Assembly: GCA_029204225.1 (NCBI GenBank) | Contig: CM055111.1 | Span: forward strand, 20,779,003-20,843,002 | DNA: 64,000 nucleotides | Direction of reading: 5' to 3' | Origin: Diphasiastrum complanatum | Lineage: Eukaryota; Streptophyta; Lycopodiopsida; Lycopodiales; Lycopodiaceae | Shown here: positions 9,401 to 20,032 of the stretch, piece by piece | Position numbering within the stretch: position 1 is the stretch's first letter | How the letters are laid out: every line of letters begins with the position of its first letter | Program-made: the position numbers and the translations under genes | Notes under the pieces: generated by a model | Seen by the model: only the letters and a program-made list of their open reading frames with translations | What the model was told of the DNA's origin: nothing | The model's database searches: none

Positions 9401-11974
9401 TCACCATATCCATGATAAGATCTCTTTGGTAGAGATCTCTTGCCAATGCCTTTGAAGAGTGCTCCACCAATATGCCACTATTATCATGGGCTTCCTCCAT
9501 GCTTGATGATGATCTTTGCCTTGAAAGTTCCACTTGCATGATGGATGCACCATAAATAGAGAAATCTGATGCTTCCAAGCCTCATAAGGATCATGGAGAT
9601 CAAGATCATAAGATGTGAAACAATGATGATTATCAAGATTATGCTTTCTAGCTTGACTAGTCCACATACAATGAACTATATCCATGATGGATCTAATCTC
9701 GATATCAAAGACTATCTTGATCTTTTTTAGGCTAGTTACTCTCTCAAGGATGTAAGTGTCCACTTTGGATGCTTCACTTAATCTCAAGAGGAGTTTACAA
9801 TTTGCCTCAAAACATGTGAAAACATGATTTTCAAAAAAGTGAGTACCAAGCTCAATCTTGTTCTTACTAGAACCAAGAGCATACTTTTGACAATACAATA
9901 TCTTGCTTTCAAAAAGTATTGGAAACACATCTAAGTCAATAATGACAAGAAACATGTCCATACCATAAGCATCATACAAAACTAGTATAGCTTTTCTTGA
10001 ACTTTGAGATCCAAAAAATTCAGTGAAGCAAGATAGCATTTCAAGCAAAGGAAGAGAAGCATATATGAATGTGTTGTAGTAGATACAACATGAAAGATGC
10101 CCCTCTTTGCCATGTAAGGTGAGCCATAAAGACTCGGCCATGCATCTTGAAGATCTTCTTGAAATCATATGAAGAAGAAACTCCTCCTCACACATTGGCC
10201 CCATCATAACTTGAATACCTTCAAAAAGGATAACTTGTGATGCTTCTTGAGAAGCCTTGATCTCGGCCACTTCCAAGATTGAATCTTCATGCAATATGAC
10301 ATCTCTATTCACCATCACATTTGAAATAGAGAGTGTAAAGACACTAAAGGCCTCCTTGATGGATGAGTATCCAATCATGATCCATGAGCTTGGATCATCC
10401 TTCCTTCTTGTTTCCAAGGGAATATGTGCAAAGCAAGCACTACCAAGTTCACTAAGGTGATCAACCTTAGGCTTCATCTTGAATAAAACTTCATATGGTG
10501 CTATTCCTTCAAGAGCTCCAATACTCCTCAAAGCTTTGATCTTCAGTGAGAATTTCTTCTCAACATATGCTTTGAATAATAAGGAATAATCATACACCAT
10601 AATACTTGAAGAGAGAAAATATGTGCATCTTGTGCGATCATCCTCCTTTGAATTATTGGACATATAAGAAACATCAAGAGAGTTTGCACTCTCACTTGGA
10701 TCCAATTTGTAGATGCCTTCAAATCTTGATCCATATGCAAGGATCTCACCATACTTCTTAATCACACAATTGTCAATATTGAAATTGACATGAAAGCCAC
10801 TATCAAGAAGTTGGCCAACACTTAAGATGTTCTTTGTAAGCTTTGGGACAAAAAGAACATTGTTGAGAAAGAGATCTTTAGAAGATGCAAACTTCAAGGG
10901 AATAATCCCTACTCCTTCAATATTGCACTCATGCTTACTTGCAAAGTATATGGTCTTCTTGACTCCATCATAAGGCATAATAGATGAAAAAAAGTGCTTG
11001 GAGCCACACATATGTGAAGATGCTCCACTATCAATATACCATGAGTCATCCTTGTTGAAGGTGGAAGAGGAGAAGCTTGATGCCATAAGAGAGCCTTCTC
11101 CATCACTTGCAATATAGTCTTCTTTCTCATTGGTGATGTTGGCTTGATTGAGTTGATTCTTCTTCTTGAAGCAATTGGTGGCATAATGGCCTTTCTTGCC
11201 ACAATAAAAGCACTTGATCATCTTCTTCTTGAGATTTGAATTAGAAGCATGAGAGGTATCCTCCTCCTCTCCATCTTGGTCTTTAGCTTTGTCATTAGAG
11301 AAGTGATGGTGTTGCTTCTTACTCCTCTCTTTGTGCTTGGCAAATAGAGCTTTGCCGTCATCATGATTGAGTGATAGCTTGTCCATCCTCAAGAGTTTGT
11401 ACTCTTGTCTTAATTCTTCAGAAATAAGCACACTTTGAAGGGCCTCCAAACTTGGTAGCTCCTCCTTAATAGCATAGGATTGGACAAGGTTGTCATATTC
11501 ATCTCTCAAGCCATTGAGAATGACTTGAACTAGCTCACTTTGATTGATTGAGTCACCAATACATGCAAGCTCTCTATGAATATCCTTGACTCTCAAAACA
11601 TAATTAGATGCACTCTCATCACTCTTTTGACTACTTTGGAATATTTGATTTCTAAGAGTGAGGAGCCTAGAGGTGTTCTTAGCCTCATAGATGGACTTGA
11701 GACAATCCCAAGCTTCCTTGGATGTAGAACAATCACCAATCCCCCTCAATATCTCATTAGAGACATTCATCTTAATGTAGTGGAGAGCCATCCTAGCTCT
11801 CTTCTTGTATTTTTGTACTTCTTGAAGGACTTGAGGCTCCTCCTCAATCCCAAGTACAATGTCCATCACATCTTGGAGTATCAAGATGGACTCCATCCTC
11901 AACTTCCATATTGAATAATTGGAAGTAGACAATCTCTCACTTGGTTGCAACAAGTATGAGCTCATTGAAGTCAT
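9401..11974 (-). CDS. copia gag-protease polyprotein lacking a recognisable RT (857 aa)
   Basis: The ORF starts MTSMSSYLLQPSERLSTSNY, the same start as the polyprotein of the 20033-26035 element. In order: gag (about 1-215), a CCHC zinc knuckle CFYCGKKGHYATNC (about 255), an aspartic protease with WYIDSGASSHM (about 310), and the pre-integrase segment (LSVGQLLDSG). The integrase core is then missing: the sequence jumps to its C-terminal part (KMKPKVDHL, then FAHIPLETRRKDDPS). The last roughly 300 residues show no usable RT motif, although a small RNase H-like tail (DPLADLHFLCIPKDPLKNIY) can be seen downstream in another frame. The frame is open throughout, unlike every other polyprotein here. 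The role inferred is capsid and protease, with RT supplied in trans. Whether the C-terminal third makes a functional protein is unknown. Confidence 0.85.
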   Translation of the reverse strand: MTSMSSYLLQPSERLSTSNYSIWKLRMESILILQDVMDIVLGIEEEPQVLQEVQKYKKRARMALHYIKMNVSNEILRGIGDCSTSKEAWDCLKSIYEAKNTSRLLTLRNQIFQSSQKSDESASNYVLRVKDIHRELACIGDSINQSELVQVILNGLRDEYDNLVQSYAIKEELPSLEALQSVLISEELRQEYKLLRMDKLSLNHDDGKALFAKHKERSKKQHHHFSNDKAKDQDGEEEDTSHASNSNLKKKMIKCFYCGKKGHYATNCFKKKNQLNQANITNEKEDYIASDGEGSLMASSFSSSTFNKDDSWYIDSGASSHMCGSKHFFSSIMPYDGVKKTIYFASKHECNIEGVGIIPLKFASSKDLFLNNVLFVPKLTKNILSVGQLLDSGFHVNFNIDNCVIKKYGEILAYGSRFEGIYKLDPSESANSLDVSYMSNNSKEDDRTRCTYFLSSSIMVYDYSLLFKAYVEKKFSLKIKALRSIGALEGIAPYEVLFKMKPKVDHLSELGSACFAHIPLETRRKDDPSSWIMIGYSSIKEAFSVFTLSISNVMVNRDVILHEDSILEVAEIKASQEASQVILFEGIQVMMGPMCEEEFLLHMISRRSSRCMAESLWLTLHGKEGHLSCCIYYNTFIYASLPLLEMLSCFTEFFGSQSSRKAILVLYDAYGMDMFLVIIDLDVFPILFESKILYCQKYALGSSKNKIELGTHFFENHVFTCFEANCKLLLRLSEASKVDTYILERVTSLKKIKIVFDIEIRSIMDIVHCMWTSQARKHNLDNHHCFTSYDLDLHDPYEAWKHQISLFMVHPSCKWNFQGKDHHQAWRKPMIIVAYWWSTLQRHWQEISTKEILSWIW

Positions 11975-12719
11975 GTAAAGTGGAGATAAATAAAAGTTAT
12001 GAACAAAAAATGTTGCTTCTCTCTCACTATAGGATCCAATAATGGTGTGCTACCATCTCCTATGCAAGATCTTGCAACAAACTGTGAGATGATTCTCACT
12101 AGCTATCTCAATCTCTCCAAAACTAGATCTACTTCACATCAAATGATGGAGTATGGGCAAAGTTAGGATCAAACACTCTTAGCACGTGTGAAATACACTA
12201 AGAAACCAAATTTGACTCAAATACAATGATATTGCATGAAACAAAATGGCTAAGATCTCAAAACAGTGCCTAGATCACATATAGATGAGATTGGTAAGCA
12301 TTCAACTGTGATTTTGGATCAAACAAGCAATCTTTTGACCAAACCAAATGTGTCCACCCAGGTCTAGGTGCCCTACCTAACCCTCTTCAGAAGCTTATAA
12401 CTTTTGATTGGCTCAACCAAATGGAATGAAACTGATTGCATCAGAAACTAGACAAAAATAGCTTCAAAACAAGCTATCTAGCAAGATTTTTGGATCAAAC
12501 ATGAAAGAGAACTCCCAAACTGAAATTGGATGTTCCTCACATGTGTCTGAGCACCTGATTCCGTACAGTACCAGGTCAGACCCAATCAATGTCCTTTTGA
12601 TCTCTTTTGATCCAAAATTGAACAAGATAGCTAGGAAAATGGGCCTTGACAATTTCTAGCTCAAGATTGATGAATAGTTTTCACTCAAATGGATCAAAAT
12701 GCATGGTAACCTTAGGTAG

Positions 12720-12731
12720 GCTCTGATACCA
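12720..12731 (-). other. primer-binding site, initiator Met tRNA type
   Basis: The minus strand reads TGGTATCAGAGC directly after the 5' LTR end (...TTCAACA). This is complementary to the 3' end of plant initiator methionine tRNA, the usual copia primer, and it fixes the element's orientation. Confidence 0.93.
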
Positions 12732-13540
12732 TGTTGAATTTCACACATGTGGATTGTCCACTACATGTACTTGTGATCTCCTAAGGTGTGTAGATGCACC
12801 AAGATCAAGACTAGATTGAGATTCAAGATCTATCTTTGATTCTATGGCAAAAACACACTACTACATGCATTCAATCACTTCCAACTCTCACTCACACGTG
12901 TGGGAAGTGTTCCAAAAGTATTCTAAGTAAAAACAAGCTGCTCTCCTCGGGTAGAGAGAGAAAAACCATCAAGAGCTCTCGGGTAGAGAGAGAAAGCTAG
13001 AAATTCAATGACACTCAAAATCCACTCAATCTCAAAATCAATTAGATCCAAAAAGAGGAGTACAATGATACTAATAGATTCATGAGCTACCACTATGCTT
13101 AACTATGATTGGATCACACTTTGCCACCTCTTAATCCTATTGGACCATTGATCCATGCACCTCTAAATTCTATTGGACTATATTCAAGCACACCTCAATT
13201 TTCTATTGGACCTCACAAGGTTCCACCTCTAAATCCTATTGGACCTCTTAAGCTTCATCAAACAAAAGCATGACACTTGTCTACACTCTAATTGGCACAA
13301 GTTTGGCTCAATATTGGCACTACAAGTGGAAATGGATAATTTGCCATCTATGCCAAATTTGACCCTATCAACATCCTACACCTAGATGCTTGACTATGAA
13401 ATTCTATGAGACCCCTATATCAAACATTTTGATTTACTTTACAATTTTCCACACGTGGGAACATCCTCCACACATGTGAGATTCACTTACAAACTTCTAT
13501 CATAAAAAATACCAAGCTAGATTTTTGCCAATTTCTCACA
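12732..13540 (-). repeat. 5' LTR of the 8466-13540 copia element
   Basis: 809 bp, nearly identical to 8466-9274. It lies next to the primer-binding site, so it is the promoter-bearing 5' LTR for minus-strand transcription. The flanking ctttt duplication at 13541-13545 confirms its outer edge. Confidence 0.97.
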
Positions 13541-13549
13541 CTTTTGCCA

Positions 13550-13593
13550 CAACAAATCCAAATATGCCAAGGCAAAGGCAATACAGACCAAGG
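13550..13593. repeat. right arm of the split inverted repeat
   Basis: Partner of 8399-8442: the reverse complement reads CCTTGGTCTGTATTGCC, then CCTTGGCATATTTGGATT. Roughly four in five bases pair. The copia element 8466-13540 now separates the two arms. Confidence 0.7.
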
Positions 13594-13663
13594 CTATGAA
13601 AAAACTACCTAAGCAAGTTTTGATCATGAGGGCAATATTTGACTCACTGAGCACCTGAAATAA

Positions 13664-13783
13664 GAATCTAAATGCAAAGATATAGAACCTACAATCGAAA
13701 TTGAAGATGCATTATATAAAATCTCAATATACTTGTATAAAATTTTCTATACATGTGAGATACATATTGGCTCATCCACATGA
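13664..13783 (+). pseudogene. conserved exon-like segment (CKDI...IEIED), copy B
   Basis: An open run of 39 codons (ESKCKDIEPTIEIEDALYK..., ending TGA at 13783) matches the shorter segment at 7840-7911 in the same orientation. It lies at the 3' end of the minus-strand Ulp1-like copy B, so the two would converge. The family is unknown. Confidence 0.3.
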
Positions 13784-13794
13784 AGGGTTACCAT

Positions 13795-15370
13795 TCATTT
13801 TTCTATATCATCTTTCTTTGGTTCTATGATTTCTAAATCTAGTTCTCCATATGGAAGAACCTTTGTAGGACTAGCGTCTGGAATATCACACCAATATCTT
13901 AAATGCTTCATGCCGAAAATGCCAGATCCCTTGTGGCGTGACTTGCATGCAAGAAAACTGAAAAAACAAATTTAATAAAAAAATTGTACTAAAAACGTAT
14001 GCCAAGAATATAACAAGGACTAATTTTAGAGATATATCTCATGACTTACAATAAAAAAAATTCACGAAAATATTCTAAATAAATATATGACCTTTCATAT
14101 ATCTGGAATAGAGTCATGTTGAGCCAGCCACATAAAGAATGATCTTGAGTTGAAGACTATATACCATCCGCAACCAACACAATCTTGTTGCTGGGAGGAC
14201 TACATAGACAAACAAAACAGAGAAAAATGTGTTAATGAACTAGAATATGATGAGATATCGTTGCGAGAAGATGAATGAAATTTTACAAAAGTTCCAAGTG
14301 CGCATTGAATCGATATTAGAAATTTGAAAATGAAAAACAATGACATATTGTTTCAACGTGTGTCATGAGCATATACGAAATATTAAAACACGCATTGAAT
14401 CGATATCTCATATTTTAAAAATAAAAATAAAAATGATCTTTGCATCTATCCACTCTAGTTTCATGTATGTCATTGCACCTGGCATAGGAAAGTTTTCAAC
14501 CAACATCTGTATAAGTTTTTTTGTAGCCATGTGCTTGTGTGTGAGCGAATACATTTTTATGCACACTGGGTTGCATATATCGTTGCTATTTTACATATAA
14601 TGCCAAAACATTTAAACTCCAATATCCACTGCAATAACAAATTGGCATGAAAGACATGAGAAATTTCTAAACATGATATCTCAAGAAATATAACAATAGC
14701 TAAATTGTGAAAAAAAAACTTACTTGTATATATATGGCACCATTATCAAAGGTGCGTTCATTCTCACATTTCTCACGTATCCATTCTTCTAAGATGCTTT
14801 AAATTGAAGATAATAAATACTATTAAAAAAATGGATAGGCAATAGTTCTAATTCTACAAAAATTGGTGTCTGATAATATTCAAGAAAATATCGAATCATC
14901 CCCACTCCAACATCGTCTTCTAACATTTTATCTTTATTTTCTAATTCAGTTGTGTCTAGTGCAGTTAGGATATGATTGATTTTTGTAAGAGAGGATTGAG
15001 AATTGTAATGCTTGCCGAAAGATTGTAGATGAGTAGTTGATTGTATTGATCACAAAAATGCTTTACAACTGTGGAGAAAGCAAGTAATATGCGCTGAATC
15101 GATATCGACAGTGAGTGATTCATGGAGTACTGATTGAATGCGTAGATAGACTTATGACAGTGCGGGAGAGGTAAGTGCATGTGCTGAATCGATATCGAAA
15201 TGAGAGAGTGATTGATTGAGTGTGGAGTATCGATTGAATGTGCAGAATAGATGATGGGAGTGATGGAGATATTTGCATGCACGCTGAATCAATATTAGAA
15301 GCGTGTGAGCGATCGAATGAGGAGGTCGTAAAATTTTTTATGTTTGAAATGAGTGTTTATATAAGATTTG
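13795..15370 (-). pseudogene. Ulp1-like cysteine protease gene relic (copy B)
   Basis: Exon-like segments on the minus strand match copy A (45275-46964). At 14724-14796: ILEEWIREKC..FDNGAIYIQ, followed by GTAAGT. From 14628, after TTGCAG: GYWSLNVLALYVK, TAG, QRYMQ, then a one-base frameshift before IQMLVENFPMPG. At 14092-14199, after ATGTAG: QQQDCVGCGWYIVFNSRSFF, the C48 active-site pattern with Cys in CGWYIV. At 13795-13957: a further C-terminal exon. The His and Cys exons join in the same phases as in copy A. Upstream are an ORF start (MLEDDVGVGMIRYF, about 14924), a leader with three gaatcgatatcga-type motifs and a TATA box (TTATATAAA on the minus strand, near 15360). No histone part is seen. 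In-frame TAG and TGA and the frameshift make it dead. Confidence 0.65.
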
Positions 15371-16145
15371 GGATACGGGATACGTCCAATCATTAATGCC
15401 CTTTACCAGCCAACTAGTAGTCGCATTCGACGACCTAATTACTTAGTATAAATCAATTGTTCATACATCTCATTATCCATATTGTGAATTGTGAAGGAGT
15501 TGAGTGTTATTACACGACGCTTCCTGCGCTCTTATTAAGCAGCACAACTAGAAAGTATTGTAGTTAGCTCTCTATCGAGCTTTCAAGCTTGACCTCTCTT
15601 GAGCATTCTGGCTTAGTCTTTTAGAGATTTATATTAGAGTTGCTACTAGTGAAGTGTGCCCATCGTTGACGGATGGACAGTCGATGATCTAGGTTGCAGC
15701 TTATGGTCGAGACGTGTGGATGATGCTCAGAGCGAGTGATTGATGATTGAAGGTGGAGATAATTAGATGCGGTCAAAATTTTGTTGGCTAGTCATTTGGG
15801 GGTTGGTGTTTTGGATGGTTTCGACATGCATCACTTAGAATTTGCTTTGCACAGGAACACAGATCATGCTACACAGTAACACAGACAGAAAACACTCTCC
15901 GCAACAAGCTCACATAGCAACTGTATTTCTCAAAATGAAATTACACTGTACATATAGTTGTTCACTCAGGCAACCCATGCATGGCCTAGGTTGCCATTGG
16001 TGGGACACGTGTCCCATCGACTTGCCTCATGGCAAGGCCAACTGATCCTTATCAACTGGTAGGACCCACAGTACAGTAGCACAGTGATTCTACTTTAATT
16101 CTAACTCTCTCCCTTAAAGTAGAGTCTACTTTTTATACGGTCATA
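15371..16145. other. unassigned sequence between copy B and a copia LTR
   Basis: No coding signal in either strand apart from a 67-codon plus-strand ORF at 15842-16045 without recognisable features. It contains gcattcgacgacc at 15423, reminiscent of the motif clusters in the first 3 kb. I see no terminal repeats. Confidence 0.4.
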
Positions 16146-16815
16146 TGTGAGAGATTTCAACTAGTTTAGTCTAGTTTAGTCATATTTTGGTAAATTGTCA
16201 ATAAGAGGCCAAAACTCATTTTTGACTTAGAGATAAACTTTTTGAAGTTATATTAGTTTAAAATACATTCAATAAACACTTTTTGAAAGTGTTGAAAAGT
16301 TGTTAGTCGAGTTTGAGAGAGATTCAAATTTGAACTTTGGCTACATTGAATCTAGACACAAAAATAGTAGGGTTTACATTTTGGAGGGAAAGCCAAGTGG
16401 CCAAATAGGGTTTGGAAACTCTATAAAAGGATGTAGCTCATGGAGAGACACATCTTCTCTCTTCTCTCTTCTCTCTTCTCTCTCTCTAATTTCATCATTA
16501 TACATGGTTCTCTTTGGGTTCTACTACTCATTGGTGCACTATCTTGGTGTTATCTTGCAATCTTGTGTGTAGAATGTTCATTTATTGCTATTTTCGGTTC
16601 CACACATGTGAAATACAGTAGGATACTGTAATTGTACAGACAGAAAACATATTTTATGTTTTGGTTCATGTTTGATCAATATCTCTTAGAGTTTGCATCT
16701 CATTTTGTATGTAGATGCTGATTTTTCTACATTGGCAGGATTGTTGGTTTGCTCCTTATTGTAGCCAAAGATTAGGGACATGGATTGGATCTTGAATGAT
16801 CTGAAATCCTTCACA
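16146..16815 (+). repeat. 5' LTR of a truncated copia element
   Basis: It runs from TGTGAGAGATTTCAACTAG to ATCCTTCACA, with short inverted ends TGTGA..TCACA. It contains a TATA-like ctataaaagg at 16421 and is followed at once by TGGTATCAGAGC (16816-16827). No 3' partner is in the window. The start is inferred from the inverted ends and from similarity to the LTR ending at 42048. The end is firm because of the primer-binding site. Confidence 0.7.
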
Positions 16816-17413
16816 TGGTATCAGAGCTATTGTGTTTCAGGTTATGAAAGGATCAGCCATCTTTAGCAAGGATTTTGGAGGAGTTGCCAATGCTAGAGCA
16901 TGCTAGATTGATCTCTACTAAAAAATCAGCATTTTTGCATGTGTAGAATTGATCTTTTGTAGGTCAAAACTCAATATAGGGTTATATACTTGATCAATTC
17001 CAATTTCACACTTGGCTTACTGGAATTAGATGATTTTTGGTGCATTAGGAAGGTCTCATTGGAGTCTACAAGAAGGTATACCAAGTTTCTAGAAATTGCA
17101 TGTAGAATTTGAGATATTCAATTTTTTGTGATTTTCTCAAAACCCTAATTTTGATTGGATCTCTAGTTTGTGAGGTTACTAAACTTCATTTGAGTGTGTT
17201 TCAATCTTAGGAAGTGGCAAGAATCATTAGATTGAGGATAGATCAAAGGTTGATCAAGATTTCACTATTCTATGTGTTGATTTCTAGTTAGAAGTGCGAA
17301 GAGATTTGAGAGGTTCCATATCTTTGTGATTTCTTCTTGAGTTCATTTTTTGACATTCAAGAGAGTGCTTTGTGCATTGGAACAGGTCGAAAGAGAAGAT
17401 CAGGTCACTTCAA

Positions 17414-18961
17414 CATGGCTACAAGTGGTGGATTTATGTTGGAGAGCAATGATAGGCTTACCTCAATCAACTATTCTACTTGGAAGGTGAGGACGGAGTC
17501 CTTATTGGAGATGAATGAGTTGATGGAGATTGTTGCAGGTGTGGAGGAGAGACCTCAAGCACCTCAAGATCAAGTGAGGTATGACAAGAGAGCAAAGAAA
17601 GCTCTACACATAATTAAGATGAATGTTACCAATGAACTTCTCAAGGAAGTTGGTAAGTGCACATCATCTTTGGAGGCTTGGGAAGCTTTGAAGAAGCTTT
17701 ATGAATCCAAGCCTACATCAAGAGTGCTTACTCTTAGGAGGCAAATCTTTCAAAGTTTGCAAAAGAAGGAAGAGAGTACTCATGCTTTTGTTTTGAGGGT
17801 TAAGGCATTCAATGAGGAGTTAGCATGTATTGATGAAAGCATTAAGGATGTAGAGCTTGTTCAAGTTATACTTAATGGCTTGTTGGATGATCATGCTAAT
17901 CTTGTTCAAAGTTTTGCTATTCAAAAGACTTTGCCAAGTATTGTGGATTTGCAAGAGATTTTGGTGAATGAGGAGTATAGGCTTCAATCAAGAGGAGGTG
18001 GATCTACATCGACATCTCATTATGAAGAGGATGCTATGTTCATCAAAGGCAAGTTCAAGGGCAAAGGCAAAGGCAAGTGGTCTAAAGGGCAAGATCAAGG
18101 TGAGACTTTCTCTTTTGGCAAAAAGAAGATAAGTCTAAGTTAAAATGCTTTTATTGTGGAATCAAAGGGCATTTTGCTAATGAATGTTTGAAGAAGCAAA
18201 GAGATGAAGATACCAAGCAAATCAACTTTACTACTAATGATGAGGGTCTAGCTGGTGGTGATTCTCTTTTGATGTGTTCTTCAAGTCCAATATCAAGTGA
18301 AGGTGACAAAGATTCATGGTGGATTGATAGTGGAGCTAGCTCACACATGACTAGTCACAACGAGTTCTTTACTTCTTTGGTCACTTATGATGGAGCCAAG
18401 AAAGCAATTCACATGGCCAATGGTGGTGAGTGTGTGATTGAAGGTATTGGTTCAATTCCTATTTGTCTCTTTACTAATAGGAAAGCAAGACTTGATGGTG
18501 TTCTTTACATTCCTTCACTTTCAAAGAATTTGCTAAGTGTTGGTCAAATGATGGAGAAAGGATACATGGTAAAGTTTGGTGGTGATGTTTGCTTCATTAC
18601 AAAGGAAGAAATCTTGGTTGCTAGGGGCAATAAACAAGGTAGATTTTTCAAGCTTGACGCTTTTGTTATGGCTAACAAAAAGGATGGAATGGAAAAGGAG
18701 ATTGGTCTCAACTTTCCAAAGTTACCTTTTAGCATCAATAAGATTGGTGGATCTTATGCAAAGTCTAACAAGCTTCCTTATGCTAGATCTAGGTCAAGAT
18801 CTAATATGCTTCTTGGAGATGTTCATCTTTGTGCTAACTTGGCTTTCAAACAGTTTTGTGATGGCAAACATGGGAGTGAAAGTAGCAAATTGGATGGGAT
18901 TTCCAACTATGGAGTGTGGAAATTCAAAATGAAAAACATACTGATGGAGAAAGATGTGTGA
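17414..18961 (+). pseudogene. copia gag-protease relic, joined to a foreign gag start
   Basis: From ATG 17414 (MATSGGFMLESNDRLTSINY) comes gag (about 215 residues, LHIIKMNVTNELLKEVGKC, ELVQVILNGL). A K/G-rich linker follows, then a frameshift near 18140. In the next frame are the zinc knuckle CFYCGIKGHFANEC, the protease WWIDSGASSHM (about 18325) and the pre-integrase segment LSVGQMMEKGYMVKF. Near 18850 the translation switches to a gag-type N-terminus (SKLDGISNYGVWKFKMKNIL) of another copia type and stops at 18961. Integrase, RT and RNase H are absent. An upstream in-frame ATG at 17337 exists, but the family start is at 17414. Confidence 0.85.
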
Positions 18962-19675
18962 GAAGTTATCTGAGCAGAATTTTGAGGGAAAAAGATGGGC
19001 AGATCTATCGCTGTATAGCTAGCCCTCAGCTCTGAAAATTGTAGCAAGATCTGAGTAAATTAGAGTAAGTTCTAATCAGAATAGAGTGGCAGGGTCAACG
19101 CTGGACAGGGAGGTAAAAAATTGATTTTTCATCACTGTTTGTGAGAATTTTTTAGTATTTTGAACTTCCAACTAGATTGCCACAGACCAGCGACCTACTT
19201 CTTGAAGTTAGATCAAAAATTCAAATGAGTTTTGGGCCTTTAATTTTAGATAATCGGGCCAGATAGGTTGCTGTCCAGCCAGCGAGGGCAATGATACAAA
19301 GAATTCCGGATTTTTTGTTGTAAAATTCCGGTTTTCACTCAGTTTGTTGGAGCCCCACACTTGAAATCAGATCAGTCAGCTACTCAACTCAAGAACCAGG
19401 AAATTTGGCACCGTTTTGAAGCTTCAAACTGACATTTTTCAGGACAGCAAGTCTGAAATCTTGGGTAAAAGAGCTGAGAGGGTTCCTCTTCGTAATTTCT
19501 TTGGAAGTACAGTCCTCAGAAACAGCTAAGTCATCTTTCCTTTCCCTTGTACAGTTGTAAATAAGTCTTTTAGACTTTTTTCCTTCAGAAAATAAGGTAG
19601 CTCACATTTTGTACTCTCTTTTGTCTTATGTGCCCCTGGACACCAAAAGACGTTAATAATAATAATTCTAATTCT

Positions 19676-19767
<92 letters not shown>

Positions 19768-19943
19768 TCGGCAATACACAATTGCTCCCTTAAACATTTC
19801 ACCTACTCTCTTGGGCGATACATTGATGAGCTTGAGGTCATTGGTGGTGGCAGTGTTGGGTCGTGGCCTTGGGAATATACTAATTGCCATATTACAGTAC
19901 TCTATTTAGCTAAGGCTTGACTATGATAGTTATAGTAATCGTT
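18962..19943. other. unassigned region with a long (CT)n tract
   Basis: Non-coding. The first 500 bp contain no recognisable domain. A pure (TC)n run occupies about 19678-19764, and the Arg-Glu or Ser-Leu repeat ORFs over it are artefacts of the microsatellite. The region sits between the chimeric gag relic and an RNase H tail. Confidence 0.6.
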
Positions 19944-20027
19944 GCAGATCTTCTCACCAAGCCTCTACTCAAGAATATCTTTAAGAAGATGAGGTCGAAC
20001 CTTGGCCTAGTTTTGAAATCTATGTTG
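19944..20027 (+). pseudogene. C-terminus of a copia RNase H interrupted by another copia
   Basis: Translates to ADLLTKPLLKNIFKKMRSNL and a few more residues, the classic copia polyprotein end. It is cut at 20032 by the element 20033-26035. The outer element resumes at 26041 with a few codons, an aaggagaag polypurine tract and an LTR starting TGTGAAGATT. Confidence 0.85.
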
Positions 20028-20032
20028 ATAGG

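Larger units (their letters stand above)
8466..13540 (-). mobile_element. complete young Ty1/copia retrotransposon, apparently non-autonomous
   Basis: Two 809-bp LTRs (8466-9274 and 12732-13540) bound 3457 bp of internal DNA. The whole is flanked by the 5-bp duplication ctttt (8461-8465 and 13541-13545). The element reads on the minus strand. The primer-binding site is at 12720-12731 and a GAGGAGGAG polypurine tract abuts the 3' LTR at 9275-9283. Comparing the LTRs by eye I find about four differences, so the insertion is recent. The single ORF has gag and protease but no complete integrase and no recognisable RT or RNase H core, so movement would need enzymes from a relative such as the 20033-26035 family. 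Confidence 0.95.

Noticed and set aside
9401-11974. Complete autonomous copia polyprotein
   Set aside because: Despite 857 open codons, the integrase core and RT palm motifs are missing.
19526-19909. Arg-Glu and Ser-Leu repeat proteins
   Set aside because: They are translations of a (CT)n microsatellite in different frames. The same applies at 39155-39397, 53756-53947 and 54690-54995.
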